This document shows, piece by piece, positions 54,490 through 62,809 of a stretch of 64,000 bases of DNA (position 1 is its first letter; every line of letters begins with the position of its first letter). Origin of the DNA: Corynebacterium hindlerae (lineage in GTDB: Bacteria; Actinomycetota; Actinomycetes; Mycobacteriales; Mycobacteriaceae); NCBI RefSeq assembly GCF_014117265.1, contig NZ_CP059833.1:1457069-1521068 (forward strand), read 5' to 3'. The notes beneath the pieces are model-generated. The model saw nothing but the letters and a program-made list of their open reading frames with translations, did no database searches and was not told the DNA's origin. The position numbers and the translations under genes are program-made.

Positions 54490-56817
54490 TCAGTTCTTGC
54501 CCAAAGTGTGCCACGCTAGTTTCCTAGCTTCGGCCCCGATTTCAGGAACGTAGCATTTGGACACCGCCATGCCGATGGCTGGTAGTGCTAGCGGATCGCG
54601 GTACAGCATCAGCCAGGTTTCGTGCACCGGATCAAACTTACGTTTAAAAGCGGCCAGTGACCGGAACCCGTAGAGCGGTTCCAGGGCAGATCCCACGCGT
54701 TCAAGCACCTGCCCCAAGGCGCCGGGATCCGTGGCGGCCAGCGGCGCGCCGGACAGGGATACCCAGCTCAGGCCGTCGTTATACGCCTGCTCTACTACTG
54801 AAGCGATCAGGAATTCAACCACTGGGCGGAACCCGTCGGTGCGGCGCCGCATGAAGTCGAGGACGATGCCTCCCGGCGCGGGTAGCCAGCTGGTGACGCC
54901 GTGGACTTGCCCCTCCTCGTCGAGGGCCAACATGAGCCGCACTGCAGGGTCATCGAGCTCAGCGAGACCTCCGAGCGTAAACCCCATTTCGGGCAGCGCC
55001 TTGTCGGATACCCATTCTTCGGAGATCTCTGCAATTTGTGCACGTACTGTGAGCGAGCATTCGGACCAAGTCGTCCATTCGGCGTGGATTCCTTCTTTGG
55101 TCGCGCGGTTGCGGGCAGTGCGGATGTCTTGAAACTTCTTGCCTTTGAACTCCGGGGCGTCCACCACCGGGATCACGGACTCTTCCGCCACCGCCACCCG
55201 ATTCCAATGGTCTCTGGTCTCTGCAAACGAAGGCCGAACCGAATACCAGGCAACCTGGGCGCCGGTCGAGTAGATGTAACTCTCGAAGGCGTCGGCAAGC
55301 TCGGGCGGCCCGACCGGCTCACCAACGGTGACGGCAATGCCATTGTGAAGCCGGTAGGCAACATAGCCTCCGTCGCCAAACCAATAGGAGTTGCCAGGCC
55401 ACAGCGTCATCCAGGACAGGTGGTCCCCGCCGCCAGCCTGCAGCAGCTCCCGGGCGCGCACCCGATCCGACTCCGACACGGGGTCCGGCGCGCTGCCGAT
55501 AAGACGAATAAACAGCACCAGGAACCCAGCCCAAAACACGACACCGACCCATTGGGTGAGCGCCCACGCCGTTGGCGTCGTCGGCAAGACATCAAAAGAA
55601 GCAAACTTAGCGACGACCGGTGGCAGGTATCTAAGCGGCAGCGCCGCAAGCAGCTGGGAGAACGAAGCCTTGAAGACCATCCGCCCCACCACAAGCCACA
55701 CCGCAGCAGTGGCCACGAACCATCCCGCGACGGCTGCGAAGAAACCCAGTCGACGATTCACGCTGAGCTTCACCGAGAACAGCCCCCGGCGCGCGACCAA
55801 GAAACCGCCGCACAGCAGCCATGGCAAGCTGATATAGACCAGGAACACTGGGTCGTCGAAGCCCAAGCGGAAGAGTTCACCGCCAATGGCAAGCACCGTC
55901 ACAGCCAACGCAAGGAGGCTGAAGTGGTACGCGATACGACGGCCACGTGCCAACCCCAGAGCAAAGACCGCGGCGATGAACAGTGGCATGGTGTTGGCTA
56001 GCGCTTGCCCCACCCCGGATGCGCTGAGATGCGACAATATCCGGGCGCAGGCCGCCGGTGCGACATTGTCCTCACAGACAAAAGTTACGAGGTCGCTCGA
56101 TAGCTCGGGAACCACAAAGAACGCCACGTCGGAAAAGGGGCCGGCGGCATCTGGATTCATCCCCGAGAGCCACGGTCCTGCAAACACGGTGAGCACCATG
56201 ATTGCAACCAACACACGGGACTCCCGGAGGGAGGACTTAGGCAATTGCAACTTGCGGTGGGACACCCACTGCCCTAGTAGCAGACCCGATATAGCGGCGC
56301 CGAAGAAAGCGAAGTCAGCCATCACACCGGCGTACAGGATCAGCGTGGTGGTAAGCACCAGCAGTAAGGTTCGAATACGGTGGCGCCACAGCGGACCCAT
56401 TTGCGCGGAGGCGTACATGCTGATGCCGACCAGCCAGACAAACGGATTGAGGATACGCTCGTGTTCAAGCATGTCTCCCCAGTACAGACCTATCTTGTCC
56501 AGCGTCCACACGCATGCTGATCCCAGAGCTAATCCGATCAGGTGCGCGATCACAGCGCCGAGGAAGTACCGTCGCGACCCCAGGTTGCGTTCCACTGCCC
56601 CGCCAAGCAGCAATAGCGCAATGGTCAGCAGCACCGCCCCGGACCAGGTAGCCACTGTGAGCGCGGAGCTGAAGACCGTCCACCAGGGAGAATCTGTACT
56701 AATCCCGAATCCGAGGCTGTCGCGAATCCAGTCAGTATCGAATCCGTAGGTGGCTCGCAGCGCCCATAGCACCACGACCGCCCCGAGTGTGACTGGATAG
56801 TTTTTCAGTTTCATCAC
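54490..56817 (-). CDS. MprF-like aminoacyl-phosphatidylglycerol (aminoacyl-lipid) synthase
   Basis: A 775-residue protein. About 450 N-terminal residues are membrane segments; residues 460-775 are the DUF2156 GNAT-like synthase with GDGGYVAYRLHNGIAVTVGEP, FKGKKFQDIRTARNRA and RRTDGFRPVVEFLIAS. Such enzymes transfer an amino acid from tRNA to lipid. In C. glutamicum related enzymes make alanyl lipids, so alanine is a fair guess. The membrane part begins like a rhomboid (AVERNLGSRRYFLGAVIAHLIG) but lacks the GxSG serine. GTG start, 4-base overlap with the esterase gene. Confidence 0.85.
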   Translation of the reverse strand: MMKLKNYPVTLGAVVVLWALRATYGFDTDWIRDSLGFGISTDSPWWTVFSSALTVATWSGAVLLTIALLLLGGAVERNLGSRRYFLGAVIAHLIGLALGSACVWTLDKIGLYWGDMLEHERILNPFVWLVGISMYASAQMGPLWRHRIRTLLLVLTTTLILYAGVMADFAFFGAAISGLLLGQWVSHRKLQLPKSSLRESRVLVAIMVLTVFAGPWLSGMNPDAAGPFSDVAFFVVPELSSDLVTFVCEDNVAPAACARILSHLSASGVGQALANTMPLFIAAVFALGLARGRRIAYHFSLLALAVTVLAIGGELFRLGFDDPVFLVYISLPWLLCGGFLVARRGLFSVKLSVNRRLGFFAAVAGWFVATAAVWLVVGRMVFKASFSQLLAALPLRYLPPVVAKFASFDVLPTTPTAWALTQWVGVVFWAGFLVLFIRLIGSAPDPVSESDRVRARELLQAGGGDHLSWMTLWPGNSYWFGDGGYVAYRLHNGIAVTVGEPVGPPELADAFESYIYSTGAQVAWYSVRPSFAETRDHWNRVAVAEESVIPVVDAPEFKGKKFQDIRTARNRATKEGIHAEWTTWSECSLTVRAQIAEISEEWVSDKALPEMGFTLGGLAELDDPAVRLMLALDEEGQVHGVTSWLPAPGGIVLDFMRRRTDGFRPVVEFLIASVVEQAYNDGLSWVSLSGAPLAATDPGALGQVLERVGSALEPLYGFRSLAAFKRKFDPVHETWLMLYRDPLALPAIGMAVSKCYVPEIGAEARKLAWHTLGKN

Positions 56818-58046
56818 AGGCCGCCTCGCTTTGCTACAAAGTCCATGTTATTTCGCAGTGCCACACGCCACACTTGGTAACTGTGTCCGCCTGGCACCTC
56901 CTCATATGTCGAATCAATACCCGCTTCGGAAGCCAATTTATGCAGGTAGCTCAGGTCTTCCCGAGAGTGGAGATCTTTTTCTCCCGCGACGAATCGTCCC
57001 TGGAGGTGAGAGTATTGTCCATCTGAATTACGGAGCAGGTCAGCGGGATTGACTGCTCGGAACTGTTCCTCGTCACCACCGAAGAACTGCTGCACTGTTT
57101 TAACGTGATCGCCAACAGTCGGCTCTTTCTGGCCAGAAAAGTTCAGGAACGTCCCATACGCATCCGGGGCGTTGGTGACCACTTGCAGCGCACACGTCCC
57201 GCCGTAGGAGAGACCTCCGATGGTCCATTTCTGCTGGTCTGGCTGCACTCGGAACTTCTTTTTCAGCTGCGCCGGCACGTCCACAGCCAAGTATGTTTGC
57301 ACCTTCTCGGTGGGGCCGTCAACGCAGATCGGATTCGCCGTCATCGACCCCGTCCCATCAACGCTAACCAGAATGGGGGATACGCCATCGTGTGCTGCTT
57401 GGAAGTCCTCCAAGGTCCGCGTGGCCTCACCGGGGTCAAACCATTGCGAGGGGGACCCGGGATTGCCCGCCAGCATCACGACGACTGGTAGCTGCAGCTC
57501 AGGCTGCGTGAAATACGCCGGTGGTATGTAGGCCAGCGCAGGTCGGTGGGTGAACTGGGTGGCTTCCAGATCCACGGTGACCAGGGCGCCCACTTCCCTG
57601 CCCTCAATTTCTGGAGGTGCACTAAGTTGCTGGAAGGTGGCGTAGTCCATCTTCTGCACGATGGGCCTAGGGTCAAGGGAATGAACGGTGGGATACTCTT
57701 GGAACTCCAGGTTAAACACGCCCCAGGCCCCGGGCAGCGCCAACAGCGTCATCAGCGCCAAGAGTTTCCGGCGCCCGCGTTGCAGCACGGTCCCAAACAG
57801 CGCAGTCGCTGCGACCCCTCCCGCCACATAGATCTGCCACGGAACCCGATCCGGGAACGGCTTCCACGTTTGTTCGAGGATGACCCAGCACGTGGCAGCA
57901 ACCAACGCTGCCAGTACCAGTGACCACACGGTGCGCGCCCATGATCGGCGATATCCCCACATCGTTACACCGAACGCCGTGATGAGCATCGCGTAGATTA
58001 CCCACGGGGCCGGGTTCTCTGTCAGGGAGATCGCACCAAAATTCAT
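56814..58046 (-). CDS. Membrane-anchored alpha/beta-hydrolase (esterase D / mycolyltransferase-like)
   Basis: A 410-residue protein with four likely membrane helices in residues 1-110 and an extracellular hydrolase domain after that. The nucleophile is S280 in GLSYGG; a late GGHSYQVWR supplies histidine. Fold and order resemble PF00756 esterases. It starts right after dedA and overlaps the aminoacyl-lipid synthase gene, so hydrolysis of the aminoacyl lipid, or another envelope ester, is a reasonable guess. Hydrolases next to aminoacyl-lipid synthases are known elsewhere. Confidence 0.78.
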   Translation of the reverse strand: MNFGAISLTENPAPWVIYAMLITAFGVTMWGYRRSWARTVWSLVLAALVAATCWVILEQTWKPFPDRVPWQIYVAGGVAATALFGTVLQRGRRKLLALMTLLALPGAWGVFNLEFQEYPTVHSLDPRPIVQKMDYATFQQLSAPPEIEGREVGALVTVDLEATQFTHRPALAYIPPAYFTQPELQLPVVVMLAGNPGSPSQWFDPGEATRTLEDFQAAHDGVSPILVSVDGTGSMTANPICVDGPTEKVQTYLAVDVPAQLKKKFRVQPDQQKWTIGGLSYGGTCALQVVTNAPDAYGTFLNFSGQKEPTVGDHVKTVQQFFGGDEEQFRAVNPADLLRNSDGQYSHLQGRFVAGEKDLHSREDLSYLHKLASEAGIDSTYEEVPGGHSYQVWRVALRNNMDFVAKRGGL

Positions 58047-58664
58047 TTACTTCTCCACGCGAGCGAGTCGCAGCTGGTTCAGGTAGGAAAGCACAATTGG
58101 GAGCACGGACAGGCCCACGATGACCAGCATGATAGCGTCGATACGGTGCGCAATGCCGGGTATGTCCCTCAACAGGACGCCCACCAACACCATGGACACC
58201 ACCCAGCCGATGGCGCCGAGCACATTCCACCCAAAGAATTTCCGGTAGGTCATATCCGCTGTGCCGGCAGCAACTGGGACGTAGGTGCGCACGATGGGCA
58301 CGAACCTGCCCAAGACCAAAGCGAAGGCGCCGTGCTTGGCAAAGAATTCTTCTGCTTTGTGCAAGTGATCGGTTTTGAGTACCCGAGCGTCCGGGCTGAA
58401 CATCCCGCGACCGAATCGGCGCCCCAACCAAAAGCCCACTTGATCCCCCAGCACGGCCGCAATCGCTGCCACCAGCAAGAGGGTCCACACCCGGATGCTG
58501 AGGTCGTGGCGCAAGATCGCGGCGGTGACTAGCAACGAGTCCCCGGGGAGGAAGGGGAAGAGGACACCGGATTCAATGAACACGATACCGGCTAGGCCTA
58601 CCAACACCCAGGGGCCGAAGCCCTGCAGCAGCGTTGTGGCATCGAGCAGAGTGGAAAGAGACAT
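58047..58664 (-). CDS. DedA/VTT-family membrane protein
   Basis: A 205-residue DedA protein with E31 and FLPGDSLL (37-45 region), VLGDQVGFWLGRRFG and GRFVPIVRTYVPVAAGTADM, all family marks, and about five membrane segments. DedA proteins move lipid carriers or phospholipids across the membrane. AGGAG precedes the ATG. It is the first gene of a tight dedA-esterase-synthase operon. Confidence 0.92.
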   Translation of the reverse strand: MSLSTLLDATTLLQGFGPWVLVGLAGIVFIESGVLFPFLPGDSLLVTAAILRHDLSIRVWTLLLVAAIAAVLGDQVGFWLGRRFGRGMFSPDARVLKTDHLHKAEEFFAKHGAFALVLGRFVPIVRTYVPVAAGTADMTYRKFFGWNVLGAIGWVVSMVLVGVLLRDIPGIAHRIDAIMLVIVGLSVLPIVLSYLNQLRLARVEK

Positions 58665-58783
58665 ACATTTTCTCCTGTTACATCAAGACAATAAACAATC
58701 TCTCTCAAGGCTCGGAAAGTCCAGTTAAAATTCAGATTTTCTGCTGGGCAGAAGTTAGGAGATTACTTTGGGGCGCTGATTGG

Positions 58784-59497
58784 CTACACAACGAACCCTT
58801 GCCTGCGGGCTACCTCGAAGGTCGAATCCCGTAGGTCCTGTGGCATCCGGTAGTGGCCGGCTATCTGGGCGGTGAAGCTAGGCACCGGCTTATCAGGATT
58901 GCGCAGGTCATAGTAGGTTTGGATGTCCTGGTCGTACTGCGCTACTGCCGCTGGATCCGCCTCCGCGTAGCTGTTTTCCATCACTCGGACGCTCCGTGGC
59001 AGGCGGGGTTTGAGCTGTGGCTGTTGGTTCGGCCAGCCAATTCCCATGCCCACTACCGGGAAGGTGAGTTGCGGTAGCTGCAGGAGGTCGATGACCGCCT
59101 GGGCGTCGTTATGCACGTTGCCGTAGAAGTTGACGCCGAGCCCCATGCTTTCCGCGGCGACACAGACGTTTTGTGCCATGAGGCAGGCGTCGGTAAAGCC
59201 CGCGGTGAAGTTGCGGGCGTACGCTCCGCCCTCGGCGTCGGTGAGCTGAGCATTGCGGTGGGTATCCACGATAAACAGCAGGTACACGGGCACATCCGCT
59301 ACATACGGTTGGTTGCCGATCTGCGCTAGCTTGTCCTTCAGCGTCTGGTCAGTGACGTGGATGATGCTGCATTGCTGCAGGCCCAGGGAGCTGGGGGTGC
59401 GCATTGCAACTTCGAAAATCGGGTCCATGTTGACCGGTTCAGCGGAGAAGGCACGGATCGTGCGGTGGCCGAGCTGTGTGTCGATCGTGGAATTCAT
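58784..59497 (-). CDS. NfsA/FRP-type nitroreductase
   Basis: A 237-residue FMN-dependent reductase: HRTIRAF near the start, TPSSLGLQQCSIIHVTD, then AESMGLGVNFYGNV and GMGIGWPNQQP. These enzymes reduce nitro compounds or quinones with NADPH. It is about 20 bases upstream of the binding-protein gene stop and convergent with nothing; no special link to neighbours is visible. The 120 bases between it and dedA hold no gene. Confidence 0.85.
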   Translation of the reverse strand: MNSTIDTQLGHRTIRAFSAEPVNMDPIFEVAMRTPSSLGLQQCSIIHVTDQTLKDKLAQIGNQPYVADVPVYLLFIVDTHRNAQLTDAEGGAYARNFTAGFTDACLMAQNVCVAAESMGLGVNFYGNVHNDAQAVIDLLQLPQLTFPVVGMGIGWPNQQPQLKPRLPRSVRVMENSYAEADPAAVAQYDQDIQTYYDLRNPDKPVPSFTAQIAGHYRMPQDLRDSTFEVARRQGFVV

Positions 59498-59519
59498 ACT
59501 TAAATAGCGTACCTGTCCC

Positions 59520-60479
59520 CTACTTGGTGGTCAGAAACTCGGAGACCTGCGCCAGACCTTTGGTGATCTTGGCAGCTGAGGTCACGCCGGTGGTGGCGGT
59601 GTCGACGTAGTACACGCGTCCGTTCTTGATGGCCGGTACATCGGCCAATGCTGGGTTTTCCAGCACGGCTTTGAAGTCCTCTGCTCCCCTGCCTCGGTAA
59701 TTCTGGATGATGATGACCTCGGGTGCCGCTTTGACGATCGTCTCTGGGTCAGCAGGCGCGGACCCGGGGGCGCCCAACTCGTCGATAACTGGTTTGCCAC
59801 CCACCTCGCGTACCAGACCGTTGAGCATGGTGGTCTTGGACATGATGAGGTTCTTGCCGCCCCGGCTCATCATCGTCAGTACCGTCGGCTCGCCTTCCAC
59901 CTTCTTCAGGACCTTAGCGCGTTCCGCTTCGATGGAGCTGCGCAGTTCTTTCCCGGCGTCTTCTTCGCCCACCAGCTTCGCCACTTCGTCGAGGTGTGTG
60001 AGGATGTCATCGATGCTGCTCCAGTCGTCGGAGGATACGACGGCCAGGGGCACGCCGGATTGTTTGAGCATGGCGGTGGCGTCCTTTTCGCCGTCGTGCC
60101 GGGCGCTGATGAGTACGAGGTCTGGGTTGCTGGCCAGGACCTGCTCGGGGTCTACCGGCGCCCCCACCTTCACCACGTGAGGCACCGCGGCAGCTTCTTC
60201 TGCAACTTTGCCCAGCTCAGGGTTCATTTCTGAGGCCATAACAACGCGGTCTTTCCCGACCAGCGGCAGCACGAGGGATGCCAGGTCTGGGGTCAGCACC
60301 GCGATGCGTTGTGGTTTGGCGGGAACCTCCACGTCAGTGCCGCCGACGCTCACGGTGCGTGGGAACTGCGCTGCGTCAGCGCTTTGGCTGGTTTTGGCGG
60401 TGTCTTGTTGTTCCGGCGCGGTCGTACCGCAGGCTGTGAGCAGCGCCAACGCAACGAGTCCGGTTAGTAGCTTTTTCAT
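59520..60479 (-). CDS. ABC-transporter substrate-binding lipoprotein (siderophore/heme/corrinoid type)
   Basis: A 319-residue lipoprotein; the ATG at 60479 is chosen because AAAGGAG lies in front. The signal ends at LLTACG. The mature part is a PeriBP/FepB-BtuF-type fold with QRIAVLTPDLASLVLPLVGK, NPDLVLISARHDG and an ending VYYVDTATTG. The substrate could be a ferric siderophore, heme or a corrinoid; the cobN/chlI/chlD genes directly upstream make a corrinoid or metal link attractive. No permease or ATPase gene is in the window. Confidence 0.82.
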   Translation of the reverse strand: MKKLLTGLVALALLTACGTTAPEQQDTAKTSQSADAAQFPRTVSVGGTDVEVPAKPQRIAVLTPDLASLVLPLVGKDRVVMASEMNPELGKVAEEAAAVPHVVKVGAPVDPEQVLASNPDLVLISARHDGEKDATAMLKQSGVPLAVVSSDDWSSIDDILTHLDEVAKLVGEEDAGKELRSSIEAERAKVLKKVEGEPTVLTMMSRGGKNLIMSKTTMLNGLVREVGGKPVIDELGAPGSAPADPETIVKAAPEVIIIQNYRGRGAEDFKAVLENPALADVPAIKNGRVYYVDTATTGVTSAAKITKGLAQVSEFLTTK

Positions 60480-60507
60480 TGTTCTCCTTTGGTGAAGTGC
60501 CAGTTGG

Positions 60508-61929
60508 TTAAGGTGCGGTGAGCCACGCCAGCGGGTCGCCTCGCCGACGCGCACCCCGGTTGTTACCCAGGGGCATCAGGTGCACCAGGCTGGCGGTTTC
60601 CAGTTGGCGAAGTGCCCGGCGGGCGTCACGGCGGGCGATGTCTTTCCCGGTATCGGTGAACCCGACGTTGGCGGCGCCGTCGCTGAGCACGATGGTGCGA
60701 ACGCGTTCCGGTGGGTGCCGGGAGGCTAATTTATGGGCCATGAGAAGCCCGGATGCCAGGGGAGTGCCACCACCGGTGGGGAGGGAGCGGACGCAGTCTC
60801 GGGCGCGGGTGACGCTCTTCGTCGGCGGCAGCCCCAGGTAGGCTTCGCCCCCCTTGGCGACGACAATTGCCACCCGATCCCGGTTCCGGTAGCCCTGATC
60901 CAAGATCCCGAGCGCTATCGACTTTGCGGTGCGGATCGCCCCGAGCCCCATTGACCCCGAAGCATCGACCACGATGATGGCCAGCCCCGCGCCACGGGTA
61001 ACGCGTTGTTGGGTGCGCAGGTCATCCTTGGTCACCACGATCCGCGGTGATCCGCTGCTGCGCCGCAGCGGCTGCCAGGGCGCGGCCGCCGCCAGAGTCG
61101 GCAGAATTGCTAGTGGTGCGTCACCGGTGTGGGGGAGTACCCTGCGGATTCGCCCGCGTGAAGCCGAAAATTCTTCCGCCCCGCCCCGCCCTGGCCAGCG
61201 GGTTCGCCCGGCGCGGTTGCGCACTACGAGCTGTGGCGGCGGGGCAGGAGCGTCGGGTTCCTGGGGCGGCAGCTCCTCGGATTCTTGGCTTTCGTCGCGG
61301 GACTGTTGTTGTTCTGGTGCTTCTTCCTCCGCTGGATCTGGAGGCGGCGGGGGTTCGGTCAGCTCGGTGCGGGGCGCCACGAAGAGTTCGAATACGCCCT
61401 GCATAATCAGTGTTTCGTCCGCGCCGAGCGTGGCCAACTGTGCGGCGAACCGGGCTGCGGGGACATCGAGCCGGGCTGCCGCCAATCCTGCTGTGGTGAG
61501 CAGGTGCACGATTTTTTCCGCGGGTACTGCTGCCACCGTAGCGGCCGGGTCAACGCCGGGTAACTCCGCGGGTTGTAACAGCGCACGCACCAGCTGTGGG
61601 GAGGATTCCTGGTTAAGTTCCAGTACTGCTGGTGCTGCGTCCGCGAGGGCGCCGGGCAGGTCGGCAAGAGTGGCGGTGCGTACCAGGATGCGCTGGGCGC
61701 GGATCGCGGCTGCCATCTCAGGTTCCCAGGCTTCCCCATATGACACCACCGCGGTCGCTGCTTCTTGACTCAGGTGAGTAAGGTCCATGCCAGGGGAGAG
61801 GCGGACAGTAGGTCCGGCGAGTGCGATGAGTTGTGGCCAGAGGGCGTCGATAAGCGCCGCGTCCCCGACCACTGCCATGCCCACCCCTGGGCAACGTGCC
61901 CACGCGTGCAGAAACAGCGGGTTAACCAA
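60508..61929 (-). CDS. Chelatase D-like subunit with von Willebrand factor A domain
   Basis: A 473-residue protein starting at the TTG at 61929, 8 bases inside the end of the ChlI-like gene and preceded by GGGAGAGC. The N-terminus resembles the second half of an inactive AAA unit; a Pro/Glu-rich linker (about 205-250) leads to a VWA domain with the metal site VDASGSMG. It matches the ChlD/CobT role of Mg- and cobalt-chelatases. It acts with ChlI-like ATPase and CobN. Confidence 0.85.
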   Translation of the reverse strand: MVNPLFLHAWARCPGVGMAVVGDAALIDALWPQLIALAGPTVRLSPGMDLTHLSQEAATAVVSYGEAWEPEMAAAIRAQRILVRTATLADLPGALADAAPAVLELNQESSPQLVRALLQPAELPGVDPAATVAAVPAEKIVHLLTTAGLAAARLDVPAARFAAQLATLGADETLIMQGVFELFVAPRTELTEPPPPPDPAEEEAPEQQQSRDESQESEELPPQEPDAPAPPPQLVVRNRAGRTRWPGRGGAEEFSASRGRIRRVLPHTGDAPLAILPTLAAAAPWQPLRRSSGSPRIVVTKDDLRTQQRVTRGAGLAIIVVDASGSMGLGAIRTAKSIALGILDQGYRNRDRVAIVVAKGGEAYLGLPPTKSVTRARDCVRSLPTGGGTPLASGLLMAHKLASRHPPERVRTIVLSDGAANVGFTDTGKDIARRDARRALRQLETASLVHLMPLGNNRGARRRGDPLAWLTAP

Positions 61930-62809
61930 GGAGCTCTCCCAACCGTTCCTCCACGTCAGCGGGGGTTTCAAACGGTTCGGTAGCGACGCGGTGCCGCAGC
62001 GCCAACCGAGCAACCGCCCGAATGTCCTCCGCAGTGACCTCGGTGGCGCCCCGGAGTGCGGCGTGCGCGGTGGCAGCGCGCGTGACCACCAACTCCCCGC
62101 GATGCCCCACGGTGCCGGCTGCGGCGCACAACTCGATGATCTGCACCAACGCCGCATCATCTAACGCCACCTGGGGCAGCTCCTGGCGGGCCCGGGCGAT
62201 ATCGGCCTGTAGTGCGTCCTGCGCCGGGCGCGCCGCCGCCACGAATCCTTCCGGGTCAGCGTCGAAAGCCAACCGGTCCCGGACAATGCGCAGTCGCAGT
62301 GTTGGATCAGTCAGCGTGTGCACCCAGGTGGCTAGGCCGAAACGATCCTGCAGCTGGGGACGCAACTCACCCTCCTCTGGGTTTCCCGATCCCACCAGCA
62401 CAAAGCGCGCCGGGTGCGTGTGTGAGATGCCCTCACGTTCCACGATATTCACGCCGGAGGCGGCCACATCCAGCAGGACATCCACGAGGTGGTCATCGAG
62501 CAGGTTGATCTCGTCGATGTAGAGGAATCCGCCGTGGGCGTCGGCAAGCAGGCCGGGGCGGAGCTTGGTTTCGCCGGTCGCCAGCGCATGGTCGATGTCC
62601 ATGGAGCCGATCAGACGATCCTCGGTGACCCCCAACGGGCAGTCCACCACCGGATCGTCCAGCAGTTCCCCAAGGGCGCGCACGGTGGTGGTTTTGCCGG
62701 TACCCCGATCACCCAACGCGAGCACACCACCAATGAGTGGGTCTACCGCGCACAGCAGCAGCGCGGTCTTGAGTTCATCTTGGCCAACGATCGAGGTAAA
62801 TGGGTACAT
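61922..62809 (-). CDS. ChlI-like AAA ATPase subunit of metal chelatase
   Basis: A 295-residue AAA protein with Walker A GDRGTGKT (33-40), [20 protein letters not shown] (Walker B region) and [29 protein letters not shown] sensor blocks of ChlI/BchI. It powers metal insertion into the tetrapyrrole. The cobN stop is directly upstream; the VWA subunit overlaps its end. Confidence 0.92.
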   Translation of the reverse strand: MYPFTSIVGQDELKTALLLCAVDPLIGGVLALGDRGTGKTTTVRALGELLDDPVVDCPLGVTEDRLIGSMDIDHALATGETKLRPGLLADAHGGFLYIDEINLLDDHLVDVLLDVAASGVNIVEREGISHTHPARFVLVGSGNPEEGELRPQLQDRFGLATWVHTLTDPTLRLRIVRDRLAFDADPEGFVAAARPAQDALQADIARARQELPQVALDDAALVQIIELCAAAGTVGHRGELVVTRAATAHAALRGATEVTAEDIRAVARLALRHRVATEPFETPADVEERLGELLG

